Below, one piece after another: positions 12,564-19,772 of a stretch of 20,433 nucleotides of DNA (positions within the stretch are counted from its first letter, which is position 1; every line of letters begins with the position of its first letter). The notes beneath the pieces are model-generated. The model was not told the DNA's origin. It did not search any database and saw only the letters and a program-made list of their open reading frames with translations. The position numbers and the translations under genes were made by a program. Origin of the DNA: a virus; the IMG/VR virus record IMGVR_UViG_3300021197_000248, positions 1-20,433 of that record; one strand, 5' to 3'.

Positions 12564-13234
12564 ACAAAGCGGCACCGTGGTCATTTAGTCGGATCAAAGC
12601 GTTTGAGCAATGTCCTAAACAATTTTACCATGAGAAGGTGCTTAAGCAGTACCCATTCGTCCAGACGGACGCCATCATTTATGGCAATGAGTTTCACAAA
12701 GCCTGCGAAAATTACATCGGTAAAAACGAGCCGCTACCTAACAAGTTTCTGTATGTTAAAGAGGTGTTAGACAACCTTAACAGCAGGCGCGGTATAAAGC
12801 TGTGCGAGAAGAAGTTAGGCGTAACGGCTAACTTAGAGCCGTGCGACTTCTACAGCAAGGATGTGTGGTTCAGAGGTATCGCAGACCTACTAATAATTGA
12901 TGTGGTAGGTAACATGGCTTGGGTGGTGGACTACAAAACAGGCAAGTCCGCGAAGTATGCTGACAAGGGGCAGTTAGAATTGATGGCGCTGTCCGTATTT
13001 GCACATTACCCTGACATAGAGAAAGTTAACGCAGGGCTAGTGTTCGTCGTTGCGAATAAACTTGTAAAAGAAACGTATGAAATTGTAGATCGGGCTAATC
13101 TTTGGGAGAAATGGACTTCAAACTATGCTACAATGGAGAAGGCGTTTGAAGCAGATGTGTGGAACCCACGCCCCTCTGGTTTATGCAGACGCCATTGCCC
13201 TGTAACCGAATGTCCCCACAACGGGAGTAACTAA
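12560..13234 (+). CDS. RecB/Cas4-like PD-(D/E)XK nuclease with four-cysteine cluster
   Basis: The GTG at 12560 overlaps the polymerase stop and has GGAG seven bases upstream; 224 residues. Family features: SFSRIKAFEQC18PKQFYHE at the N-terminus, H46 in GNEFHKACE, D109 in RGIADLLIID, D124-Y-K126 in WVVDYKTGK, and Q138 in KGQLELMA. Three cysteines at the end (C209, C213, C218) plus C18 match the arrangement that holds a 4Fe-4S cluster in Cas4 and AddB nucleases. It is expected to be a DNA exonuclease for recombination or end processing. No CRISPR or cas genes are nearby, so a phage recombination role is more likely than adaptation. One palindrome variant lies at 12814. Confidence 0.9.
   Translation: MNKAAPWSFSRIKAFEQCPKQFYHEKVLKQYPFVQTDAIIYGNEFHKACENYIGKNEPLPNKFLYVKEVLDNLNSRRGIKLCEKKLGVTANLEPCDFYSKDVWFRGIADLLIIDVVGNMAWVVDYKTGKSAKYADKGQLELMALSVFAHYPDIEKVNAGLVFVVANKLVKETYEIVDRANLWEKWTSNYATMEKAFEADVWNPRPSGLCRRHCPVTECPHNGSN
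12814..12832. repeat. Palindrome GTTAGG-CGTAACG-GCTAAC (one mismatch, 7-base spacer)
   Basis: Inside the nuclease gene, read as LGVTAN. Confidence 0.5.
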
Positions 13235-13521
13235 TGCCATACAAAAATAAACCCCGCCCGTACAAGAAAGAGTATCAACAGCAGAAAAAGCGCGGCGAGC
13301 ATGAGGATCGCATGGAGCGCCAACGCGCACGGCGAAAAATAGATAAGAACGGCAAAGACGCCAACAAGAACGGAAAAGCCGACAAACGCGAAGGTAAGGA
13401 TGTCGCACACAAGAAACCGTTGTCACGCGGTGGTACAAACAAAGACGGCTATAAAGTACAAAGCCGCAGAAAAAACAGAGCCGCAGGTGGCGCTCTAAGT
13501 CGCGGTAAGCGCAAGAAGTAA
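13234..13521 (+). CDS. Very basic HNH-like small protein
   Basis: The ATG at 13234 overlaps the previous stop (TAATG); 95 residues. The N-terminal 55 residues are dominated by Lys, Arg and Gln, with repeated DKNGKDANKNGKADK. The rest, KDVAHKKPLSRGGTNKDGYK with a later N81 (RRKNRAA), follows the spacing of an HNH core (H59, P62, GG, N81) but without zinc-binding cysteines. Phage proteins of this type are sometimes annotated as HNH endonucleases. Whether it cuts DNA or only binds it cannot be told; a second typical HNH histidine is not obvious. Confidence 0.65.
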   Translation: MPYKNKPRPYKKEYQQQKKRGEHEDRMERQRARRKIDKNGKDANKNGKADKREGKDVAHKKPLSRGGTNKDGYKVQSRRKNRAAGGALSRGKRKK

Positions 13522-13533
13522 TTGGAGAATAAC

Positions 13534-15069
13534 ATGCAGATTGTACAGGATAAAGCCATCCTGCTCACGCTGCCTAACCCGAAGCAGATCACAACAGTGA
13601 TTGCAAAGAGTAAGGAGTTGTCGATGAACGAAGTAGTCGTTAATTGGGGTATAGACGAAGCCCACAAACTGAAAGCACTAAATATAAAAGTGCCTTCCCC
13701 CATTGAAAAACGATATGATTGGGTGGGTAAGTATAGCCCATACCAACACCAAAAAGATACAGCAGCGTTCCTGACTATGAACAAACGAGCCTTTTGCTTT
13801 AACGAGCAGGGCACGGGTAAAACCGCTAGTGCGATATGGGCTGCTGATTTTCTTATGAAGCAAGGTATCATACGCAGAGTTCTCGTCATATGCCCTTTAT
13901 CTATTATGGACAGCGCATGGCGTGAAGATTTGTTTAGCTTTGCTATGCACCGCACCGTCGATGTGGCGTATGGGGCGAAAGAGAAGCGCAAAAAGATAAT
14001 TAACGGCGGTAGTGACTTTGTTATAATAAACTATGACGGGGTCGATATTGTATCGGATGCCATAGCTAAAGGCGGCTTTGATCTTATTATTGTAGACGAA
14101 GCAACGCACTACAAAAATGCGCAGACAAAGCGTTGGAAAACATTAAAGAAGCTGTTGAAAGATGATACGTGGCTTTGGATGATGACAGGTACTCCCGCCG
14201 CGCAATCACCGCTAGACGCATACGGACTGGCTAAACTGGTAAACCCTCTAAGTGTGCCTAGTTTCTTTAGTTCGTTCCGTGACCAGATTATGATGAAGAT
14301 CACACAGTTTAAATGGGTTCCAAAAGAGAACGCCAAAAGCACCGTGTTTAGGGCGCTACAACCTGCAATACGTTTCACCAAAGAAGAGTGCTTGGATCTG
14401 CCAGATATGGTGTATACCAAGCGCAAGGTCGAAATGACTAAACAGCAGAAAACCTATTATGACCTGCTCCGAAAACGCATGGTTATGGAAGTCGCAGGAG
14501 AAAGTGTTACAGCAGTGAACGCTGCGGTAAACTTAAACAAGCTGCTTCAGATATCGGCAGGAGCAATATACACCGACGAAGGTGACACTGTTCAGTTCGA
14601 TATATCTAATAGATATAAAGTCTTGAAAGAAGTTATCGACGAATGCTCTCAGAAAGTGTTGATCTTTATACCTTTCAAACACACCATAGATTTGTTAGCC
14701 GAGAAGCTAACCCGGGATAATGTCACGTCCGCTATCATACGAGGAGATGTAGCAGCGCGTAAGCGAACCGAGATATTTGCGCAGTTCCAGAACGAAAAAG
14801 ATCCCAAGGTGCTATTGATACAGCCACAAGCCGCAGCGCATGGGGTGACGCTTACAGCAGCGAACACTGTTGTGTGGTGGGGGCCGACACCATCATTAGA
14901 AACCTACGCACAAGCAAATGCTAGGGTGCATAGATCGGGACAAAAACACAAATGTACGGTGATACAGCTAGCAGGGTCGTTTGCGGAACGGCGTGTATAC
15001 AACTTGCTGGATGATAAGATAAACACCCATACGGAAATTATCGATTTATACAAAGAATTGCTTGACTAG
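13534..15069 (+). CDS. SNF2-type superfamily 2 helicase
   Basis: GGAG at 13524-13527 and the ATG at 13534 (6-base gap) are preferred to the TTG at 13522; 511 residues. Motif I is G93-T-G-K96-T in FNEQGTGKTASA, motif II is D188-E-A-T191, motif III is MTGTP (217-221), and motif VI is A463-R-V-H-R467-S-G-Q470. A Q-like YSPYQHQ precedes motif I. The layout is that of phage SNF2/DEAD-like helicases, which translocate on double-stranded DNA and aid recombination-dependent replication or remove proteins. A palindrome (14694) occupies the LLAEKLT segment that is common in such helicases, so codon choice rather than insertion created it. Confidence 0.93.
   Translation: MQIVQDKAILLTLPNPKQITTVIAKSKELSMNEVVVNWGIDEAHKLKALNIKVPSPIEKRYDWVGKYSPYQHQKDTAAFLTMNKRAFCFNEQGTGKTASAIWAADFLMKQGIIRRVLVICPLSIMDSAWREDLFSFAMHRTVDVAYGAKEKRKKIINGGSDFVIINYDGVDIVSDAIAKGGFDLIIVDEATHYKNAQTKRWKTLKKLLKDDTWLWMMTGTPAAQSPLDAYGLAKLVNPLSVPSFFSSFRDQIMMKITQFKWVPKENAKSTVFRALQPAIRFTKEECLDLPDMVYTKRKVEMTKQQKTYYDLLRKRMVMEVAGESVTAVNAAVNLNKLLQISAGAIYTDEGDTVQFDISNRYKVLKEVIDECSQKVLIFIPFKHTIDLLAEKLTRDNVTSAIIRGDVAARKRTEIFAQFQNEKDPKVLLIQPQAAAHGVTLTAANTVVWWGPTPSLETYAQANARVHRSGQKHKCTVIQLAGSFAERRVYNLLDDKINTHTEIIDLYKELLD
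14694..14711. repeat. Palindrome GTTAGC-CGAGAA-GCTAAC (exact)
   Basis: Inside the helicase gene, read as LAEKLT (second frame). Confidence 0.9.
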
Positions 15070-15090
15070 CTTACGTTTACTACTTATATG
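15062..15090 (+). promoter_or_regulatory. Possible weak promoter before the 15119 gene
   Basis: TTGACT (15062-15067), 17 bases, then TATATG (15085-15090). It overlaps the helicase stop and lies in one of the few gaps (49 bases) of the operon. The -10 is a 4 of 6 match, so this is tentative. Confidence 0.3.
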
Positions 15091-15118
15091 CCACGTATAA
15101 CTAAGTTTGGAGAGTTTT

Positions 15119-15508
15119 ATGCAAGTTCCTGTAGAAAAGCTAACGAAAGCGTACATTAAGATACGCGATAAGCGGGTAGAGATGTCGGCTAAATTCAAAG
15201 ATGAAGATGCGAAACTCGTTGATAAGATGAATACCATCAAACGAGCGTTGTTGGATCATTGCGAAGAGCATAATGTTGAGAGTGTTAGAACATCCGAAGG
15301 GTTGTTTTACCGAACCGTTAAGCAGCGGTATTGGACAAATGATTGGGAACAGATGCACCAGTTCATCATGGAGCATGAGGTTCCCGAATTGTTGGAGAAG
15401 CGGCTTAACCAAACCCACATGCGGCAGTTTTTAGAAGAGAACCCTGACGTGTTACCTAAAGGGCTAAATGTGGATAGCGAGTATATAATTTCAGTGAGGA
15501 AAAAATGA
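15119..15508 (+). CDS. Conserved phage protein of unknown role in the replication block
   Basis: GGAG at 15109-15112 and a 6-base gap select the ATG at 15119; 129 residues. The N-terminal half is a long helix (KLTKAYIKIRDKRVEMSAKF, then DEDAKLVDKMNTIKRALLDH). The C-terminal half contains VRTSEGLFYRTVKQRYWTND and FLEENPDVLPKGLNVDSEYI, with VRKK at the end. The helix followed by a strand-rich region recalls phage Gp157-like recombination or helper proteins, but I cannot assign it. Close coupling (ATGA) with the HTH gene and the ssDNA-binding candidate suggests work on replicating DNA. Confidence 0.75.
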   Translation: MQVPVEKLTKAYIKIRDKRVEMSAKFKDEDAKLVDKMNTIKRALLDHCEEHNVESVRTSEGLFYRTVKQRYWTNDWEQMHQFIMEHEVPELLEKRLNQTHMRQFLEENPDVLPKGLNVDSEYIISVRKK

Positions 15509-15738
15509 CGGATACTGTGTATTCTGACGTTAATAAGACCGCCGAGTATTTCGGTGTGTCTCCTTTCACCATAAGAAAATGGGTGAAGGAAGGTCACATA
15601 CAGCGTGACCATTACATTCGGGGTGGTACAACATACCGATACAATATCCCTGCCATCGAAAAACAGTTGACAGGGGAAGATAAACCTAAACAAATGGAAC
15701 TTCCATTAAAAACAAAGCAAGGAGAACACGATGTCTGA
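15505..15738 (+). CDS. MerR/excisionase-like HTH protein
   Basis: The ATG at 15505 overlaps the previous stop (ATGA); 77 residues. VNKTAEYFGVSPFTIRKWVK (9-28) followed by EGHIQ and a GGTTYRYNIPAIEKQL wing is the pattern of excisionase-type winged helix-turn-helix DNA-binding domains. A basic, Gln/Lys-rich tail follows. No integrase is visible in the window, so a role as transcription regulator or DNA architectural factor is as likely as excision. It is a candidate reader of the dispersed palindromes or the GGAACATT array. It overlaps the next gene by eight bases. Confidence 0.8.
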   Translation: MTDTVYSDVNKTAEYFGVSPFTIRKWVKEGHIQRDHYIRGGTTYRYNIPAIEKQLTGEDKPKQMELPLKTKQGEHDV

Positions 15739-16597
15739 TATGGCGTTGTTTGAGGGGAACTCCCTCGTAGCTAGTGATTTGTTCAAGTCTTTGCAGGATG
15801 TCGATGATAATCTTGCAGGGGGTAGCGGTGGGGGGTCTCGCCGCATAAGCATCCGTGGGGGCCGTTTCCGTGAGATGGTCGGTGGTGAGCAGGTCAATGT
15901 GAAGAGTGACGGGTTCATCAACGTAGTAATAGTAAATGCTGCGAAGATTTCTCGTACATACTATGCGGGACAATACGATCCCGAAAATCCATCTGCTCCC
16001 GCTTGTTGGTCACCAGATACGCAAGCCCCTGATCCAAGTGTTCCATCGGAAACGCGCCAAGCAGCAAAGTGCATGGACTGCCCACAGAACATAAAAGGGT
16101 CGGGCCAAGGGGAAAGCCGTGCCTGTAGATTTTCGCAACGTATCGCTGTTGCGTTAGAAGGTCAGATGGACACCGTGTACCAATTCCAACTCCCTGCTAC
16201 TTCTATATTCGGGGACGCGAAAGACGGTAAGATGGGTATGCAGGCTTACGCCAAATATCTACGCGCACACAAGACACCTTCTATAGCCGTGGTGACGCAG
16301 GTGTACTTTGATGAAAGTAGCGCAACACCGAAACTGTATTTTAAAGCGGTGCGTCCGTTAACAGAAGAAGAACTGCAAGAAGCAGTGAAGCTGAAGGATA
16401 CAGACGAAGCTATCCGTGCTATAACTACGACTGTAGCACAAACGGATAAAGTGCAAAAAGAAGAACCACCATTGGCAGAGGATGAAGTCGATATCGATGA
16501 TGTCCCTGCACCGAAACCCAAGAAAGTCAGCAAGAAAGCGGCGGCTGCTCCCGCGGATGCTACAGACTTAGGGTCGATCTTAGACGAATGGGAATAA
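15731..16597 (+). CDS. Probable single-stranded DNA-binding protein
   Basis: GGAG at 15721-15724 with a 6-base gap to the ATG; 288 residues. The centre is beta-rich (FINVVIVNAAKISRTYYAGQ, then YQFQLPATSIFGDAK, then IAVVTQVYFDES), fitting an OB-like fold. Cysteines C92, C114, C117 and C132 make a candidate zinc site. The last 70 residues are low complexity, Lys/Ala/Pro-rich, and end in the acidic aromatic tail ILDEWE, the hallmark of replication ssDNA-binding proteins that recruit partners by their C-terminus. The position between an HTH gene and the primase-helicase supports this. Direct family identity is not proven from sequence alone. Confidence 0.7.
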   Translation: MSDMALFEGNSLVASDLFKSLQDVDDNLAGGSGGGSRRISIRGGRFREMVGGEQVNVKSDGFINVVIVNAAKISRTYYAGQYDPENPSAPACWSPDTQAPDPSVPSETRQAAKCMDCPQNIKGSGQGESRACRFSQRIAVALEGQMDTVYQFQLPATSIFGDAKDGKMGMQAYAKYLRAHKTPSIAVVTQVYFDESSATPKLYFKAVRPLTEEELQEAVKLKDTDEAIRAITTTVAQTDKVQKEEPPLAEDEVDIDDVPAPKPKKVSKKAAAAPADATDLGSILDEWE

Positions 16598-16620
16598 TCC
16601 TGTATATCGTTTAAGATTGT

Positions 16621-16654
16621 ATCGTGGCGGGGACTGATATCCCCCCGCCACGAT
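16621..16654 (+). terminator. Long hairpin between ssDNA-binding candidate and primase-helicase (attenuator-like)
   Basis: ATCGTGGCGGGG (16621-16632) pairs perfectly over 12 bp with CCCCGCCACGAT (16643-16654) around a 10-base loop. Only a short TTT follows, then AAAA, so termination would be partial at best. It sits 8 bases before the ribosome site of the primase-helicase. Partial termination, 3'-end protection of the upstream mRNA, or lowered expression of the large enzyme are reasonable. Confidence 0.6.
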
Positions 16655-16674
16655 TTAAAATGGAGAGCAGCACA

Positions 16675-19497
16675 ATGAAAACAATAGAATTTTTACGCTC
16701 CGTACTAGGCGATGGTGGGCATTACTGCGTATTTGCAGCAAAGGCGTCTACCAATAAACGTGTACAAAAATTTTATGACAGCATAGAATCCGTTGCCAAA
16801 GCCGCAGACCATTTTGACGCAGATGGCTTTGATGTGTATTTCGGTTTAGGTACGCTGCAAGAAGCAGGGAACCGCAAGAAAGAAAACGTAGCCACACTAA
16901 AAGCTTTGTTTTTAGATTTAGACTGTGGGCCGAGTAAAGAATACCCTGATCAGCAGAGCGCGATACAAGCCCTTAGAGATTTTGTAGGGGACGTGAATTT
17001 ACCTAAGCCCATGTTGGTAAACTCAGGGCGAGGTGTACATGTGTACTGGCCCTTGGATAAACCTGCGCCGTTAGCCGAGTGGCTAACCGTTGCGGAGCGG
17101 CTTAAAAAAGTATGTGCAGAGCGTGGGCTACTGGCAGACCCTGCGGTAACATCGGACGCAGCACGGATACTGCGGATACCAAACACCCATAACTATAAAG
17201 ATGATCCCCCACTTCCAGTAGAGCGGATAGGAGTGACTGAACCAAAGCCCATAGAGCTTTCGGAGTTCATGCAGTCGTTGGGTGCCGAACTAAAGCCCGT
17301 TAACACGCAGATAGAACTAGGGCCAGACGCCCTGCAAGAAGCGCTGATATCCAACAAAGAGAGTGTATTTAAAACTATCGTTACCAAGACTTTAAACGGT
17401 AGAGGCTGCGCACAGCTTAAAAACGTGTGGGAGAACCAGACCACAATAAGCGAACCATTGTGGAGGGCGGGGCTATCTATTGCCAAGTTTTGCACAGATG
17501 CGGCTGTCGCTGCTGTGAAGATATCAGAAAAACATCAAGGGTACGACCATGACGATATGCAGCGTAAGCTATCCGAAATTAAAGGGCCGTACACTTGCAA
17601 AAAGTTCGATGAATTAAACCCTAACATATGCGATGATTGCCCGTTAAAGGGCCAGATAAAATCTCCCATAACGATAGGGCAGAAGATAAAAGAAGCAAGC
17701 GGCCCCGTAGAAGTCAAAGCCAAAAGCATGTTGGGTGGCCCTGTAGAGAAAACTTTTAGTATCCCTGTCTACCCACGCCCATATTTTAGAGGCGAGAACG
17801 GCGGAGTGTATCTACGCACCGTGAACAGAGACGGAGATCCCGAAGAGATTGTGGTTTACCAGAACGATTTATACGTCACGCGAAGGCTACGAGATGCAGA
17901 ACTTGGTGAGATAATCGCATTTTGCTTACATCTCCCAAGGGACGGGGTACGAGAGTTCACTGTACCTTTAACATCCGTAACTTCCCGCGATGAGTTTCGT
18001 AAAAACATGTCCATGCACGGCGTAGCTGTATTTGGCATAAAGCCATTGGAGGCGTTGATGGCATACACACAGAGGTGGATTGAAGAGTTGCAAGCAAAGA
18101 GTACAGCGGATGAAGCACATCGGCAGTTTGGTTGGGTTGACGACGATCTTATGGAGGAGTTTGTTCTAGGGGATAAACTCATAATGGGCGATGATATCCG
18201 ATACAATCCTCCCTCTGTAAAAACAGGCGGTATGTTAGAAGCGTTTGTAGAGAAGGGCACAGAAGATGCGATCAAGAGTAACCTTGAATTCTACAACCGC
18301 CCTAATTGGGAATTGCATCAGTTTATTATAGGTATGAGTTACGGTTCCATCCTCATGCCGTTCACGGGCATAAACAGTCTTGGGGTGCATCTTGTAAGCC
18401 AGACAGGTTTCGGCAAGACGACAACTTCTCAGGCGGCGTTGTCCATATGGGGCAACTCTGAACTGTTAATTTTACAGAAGGCTGACACGCAAAACTCCCG
18501 CATGAACCGTGGAGAATTATATCATAATCTGCTGCTCGTCTCTGATGAGATGACAAACCTTACCACGTTACAGATGTCGGAGTACGCCTATGCGTTATCG
18601 GGCGGCAGACAGAAAAATCGGCTAGCACAGAGCGGTAATACTGAACGTGCGCGTGGTAAACCGTGGAGACTGCTAGCCTTGAGTTCCGCTAACACCAGTG
18701 CATGGGACATACTTTCAAGAGAGAAGGCTGAACCGACAGCAGAGATGCAACGGCTGTTAGAATTGAAAGTTCCGCAGAAGCTGACCGATCCTAGAGTAAA
18801 GCGGCAGGCTGATGAACTGCTCAAGTCTATAGAGCGCAACTACGGTTGGCTAGCTGTAGAGTATGTGCAATGGGTTATAAACAACAGGGCCAACGCGGAG
18901 CAGCTTGTGTTAGACGCACAGAAACGTATAGACGCAGCGGCGGGGTTGGCTTCAGAAAACCGATTTTGGTCTGCGGGGTGCGCTACAATTATTGCAGGGC
19001 TAATCATAGCCAAGCAGTTAGGGCACGTAAATTACGATGTGAAAAGCATATTCAATTGGGTTGTGGGGGAACTACGAGAGCGCAAAGCTTTTGTGGATGA
19101 TATAGGTTCGTCGGTTCAAGAGACGTTGAGCAACTACATAGCGGAACACTACAACAATATCCTTATGATCGATAGCAACGAAGATTTGCGCGGTGTGGGG
19201 GAAAACGACAACGGGCTTGATACGCTTGTACGCCCCGAAGCTGTACCGAGGGGGCAACTTGTGGCGCGGTACGAACCCGATACGAACAAATTATTCTTGC
19301 TACCTAAACCACTAAAAGAGTGGAGCGCCGACCATCAACTGAATTACACGGCGTTTACAAACGAACTAAAAGATAAGCTAGGGGCCAGACGCGCTAAGAT
19401 ACGTATCACCAAAGGCACGAAGATGGCGATGCCTGCAGTGTGGGTTCTTGAGTTAACATTTAAACTGGATATAGTAGATGAAGGTAGCAAAGATTGA
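16675..19497 (+). CDS. Primase-helicase (AEP-like primase with DUF927-like ATPase)
   Basis: GGAG at 16662-16665 and nine bases lead to the ATG at 16675; an upstream GTG at 16624 falls in the hairpin and is rejected. The product has 940 residues. Residues about 1-190 form an archaeo-eukaryotic primase-like domain: D81-L-D83 in LFLDLDCG, H122 in NSGRGVHVYW, and SDAARILRIPNTHN. A middle region has C308, C319 and C322 in GPYTC...NICDDCP, a zinc-type element. The C-terminal ATPase has Walker A SQTGFGK581TT and Walker B LLLVSD624E, as in DUF927-type phage helicases. It should unwind the fork and make primers for the family A polymerase. One palindrome (17070) encodes LAEWLT. It overlaps the next gene by 20 bases. 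Confidence 0.9.
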   Translation: MKTIEFLRSVLGDGGHYCVFAAKASTNKRVQKFYDSIESVAKAADHFDADGFDVYFGLGTLQEAGNRKKENVATLKALFLDLDCGPSKEYPDQQSAIQALRDFVGDVNLPKPMLVNSGRGVHVYWPLDKPAPLAEWLTVAERLKKVCAERGLLADPAVTSDAARILRIPNTHNYKDDPPLPVERIGVTEPKPIELSEFMQSLGAELKPVNTQIELGPDALQEALISNKESVFKTIVTKTLNGRGCAQLKNVWENQTTISEPLWRAGLSIAKFCTDAAVAAVKISEKHQGYDHDDMQRKLSEIKGPYTCKKFDELNPNICDDCPLKGQIKSPITIGQKIKEASGPVEVKAKSMLGGPVEKTFSIPVYPRPYFRGENGGVYLRTVNRDGDPEEIVVYQNDLYVTRRLRDAELGEIIAFCLHLPRDGVREFTVPLTSVTSRDEFRKNMSMHGVAVFGIKPLEALMAYTQRWIEELQAKSTADEAHRQFGWVDDDLMEEFVLGDKLIMGDDIRYNPPSVKTGGMLEAFVEKGTEDAIKSNLEFYNRPNWELHQFIIGMSYGSILMPFTGINSLGVHLVSQTGFGKTTTSQAALSIWGNSELLILQKADTQNSRMNRGELYHNLLLVSDEMTNLTTLQMSEYAYALSGGRQKNRLAQSGNTERARGKPWRLLALSSANTSAWDILSREKAEPTAEMQRLLELKVPQKLTDPRVKRQADELLKSIERNYGWLAVEYVQWVINNRANAEQLVLDAQKRIDAAAGLASENRFWSAGCATIIAGLIIAKQLGHVNYDVKSIFNWVVGELRERKAFVDDIGSSVQETLSNYIAEHYNNILMIDSNEDLRGVGENDNGLDTLVRPEAVPRGQLVARYEPDTNKLFLLPKPLKEWSADHQLNYTAFTNELKDKLGARRAKIRITKGTKMAMPAVWVLELTFKLDIVDEGSKD
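17070..17087. repeat. Palindrome GTTAGC-CGAGTG-GCTAAC (exact)
   Basis: Inside the primase domain, read as LAEWLT (second frame). It is the last copy seen in the window. Confidence 0.9.
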
Positions 19498-19699
19498 TGA
19501 TCTAAATCCTGACGGGCTAAAGATAACCGTGGATTGGGAGAGCATGGATGTAGGGATGTCGTTTTTCCTCCCTTGCATAGATATAGATAAGGCAAAGAAG
19601 CAGCTAAAAGATGTGGCAAAAATGAAAAACTTTGAATTAGAGTTACGCACTGCCATAGAAAATAAAAAATTAGGTTTACGAGTGTGGAGAACTATGTGA
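19478..19699 (+). CDS. Unknown 73-residue protein, last gene of the plus-strand operon
   Basis: The ATG at 19478 overlaps the primase-helicase by 20 bases; no strong ribosome site is visible, so coupling is likely. The product (MKVAKIDDLNPDGLKITVDW, then MSFFLPCIDIDKAKKQLKDV, ending ENKKLGLRVWRTM) has the pattern of a small alpha-beta protein. Phages often carry such short proteins at the ends of replication operons, with unknown function. The strong terminator follows 45 bases later. Confidence 0.7.
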   Translation: MKVAKIDDLNPDGLKITVDWESMDVGMSFFLPCIDIDKAKKQLKDVAKMKNFELELRTAIENKKLGLRVWRTM

Positions 19700-19708
19700 T
19701 ATACTTCG

Positions 19709-19728
19709 CCTGACAACTCACTATAGGT
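19709..19728 (+). promoter_or_regulatory. T7-promoter-like sequence
   Basis: ACAACTCACTATAGG (19713-19727) matches the T7 class promoter from -13 to +2 at 14 of 15 positions; the AT-rich -17 to -14 part is not conserved. The start would be G19726, only 18 bases before the terminator stem and pointing into the convergent gene. No single-subunit RNA polymerase is in the window. It may be coincidence; also GACAAC/GTTGTT forms a weak dyad here. Confidence 0.3.
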
Positions 19729-19743
19729 TGTTCTCCATGTACT

Positions 19744-19772
19744 GGCCTCCACTATATGTGGGGGCCTTTTTT
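19744..19772 (+). terminator. Rho-independent terminator of the replication operon
   Basis: GGCCTCCAC-TATAT-GTGGGGGCC (9-bp stem, one T-G wobble) is followed by six T. It ends the plus-strand operon exactly where the convergent minus-strand gene stops (19771). No T tract is present for the opposite direction. Confidence 0.93.

Noticed and set aside
12560-13234. Cas4 of a CRISPR-Cas system
   Set aside because: No array, Cas1 or Cas2 is visible; the context is phage recombination and replication.
13522-13533. TTG start four codons upstream for the SNF2 helicase
   Set aside because: The TTG overlaps the ribosome site GGAG itself; the ATG at 13534 has the right spacing.
16624-16674. GTG start for the primase-helicase inside the hairpin
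   Set aside because: It lies in the stem and has no ribosome site; the ATG at 16675 follows GGAG and starts the conserved part.
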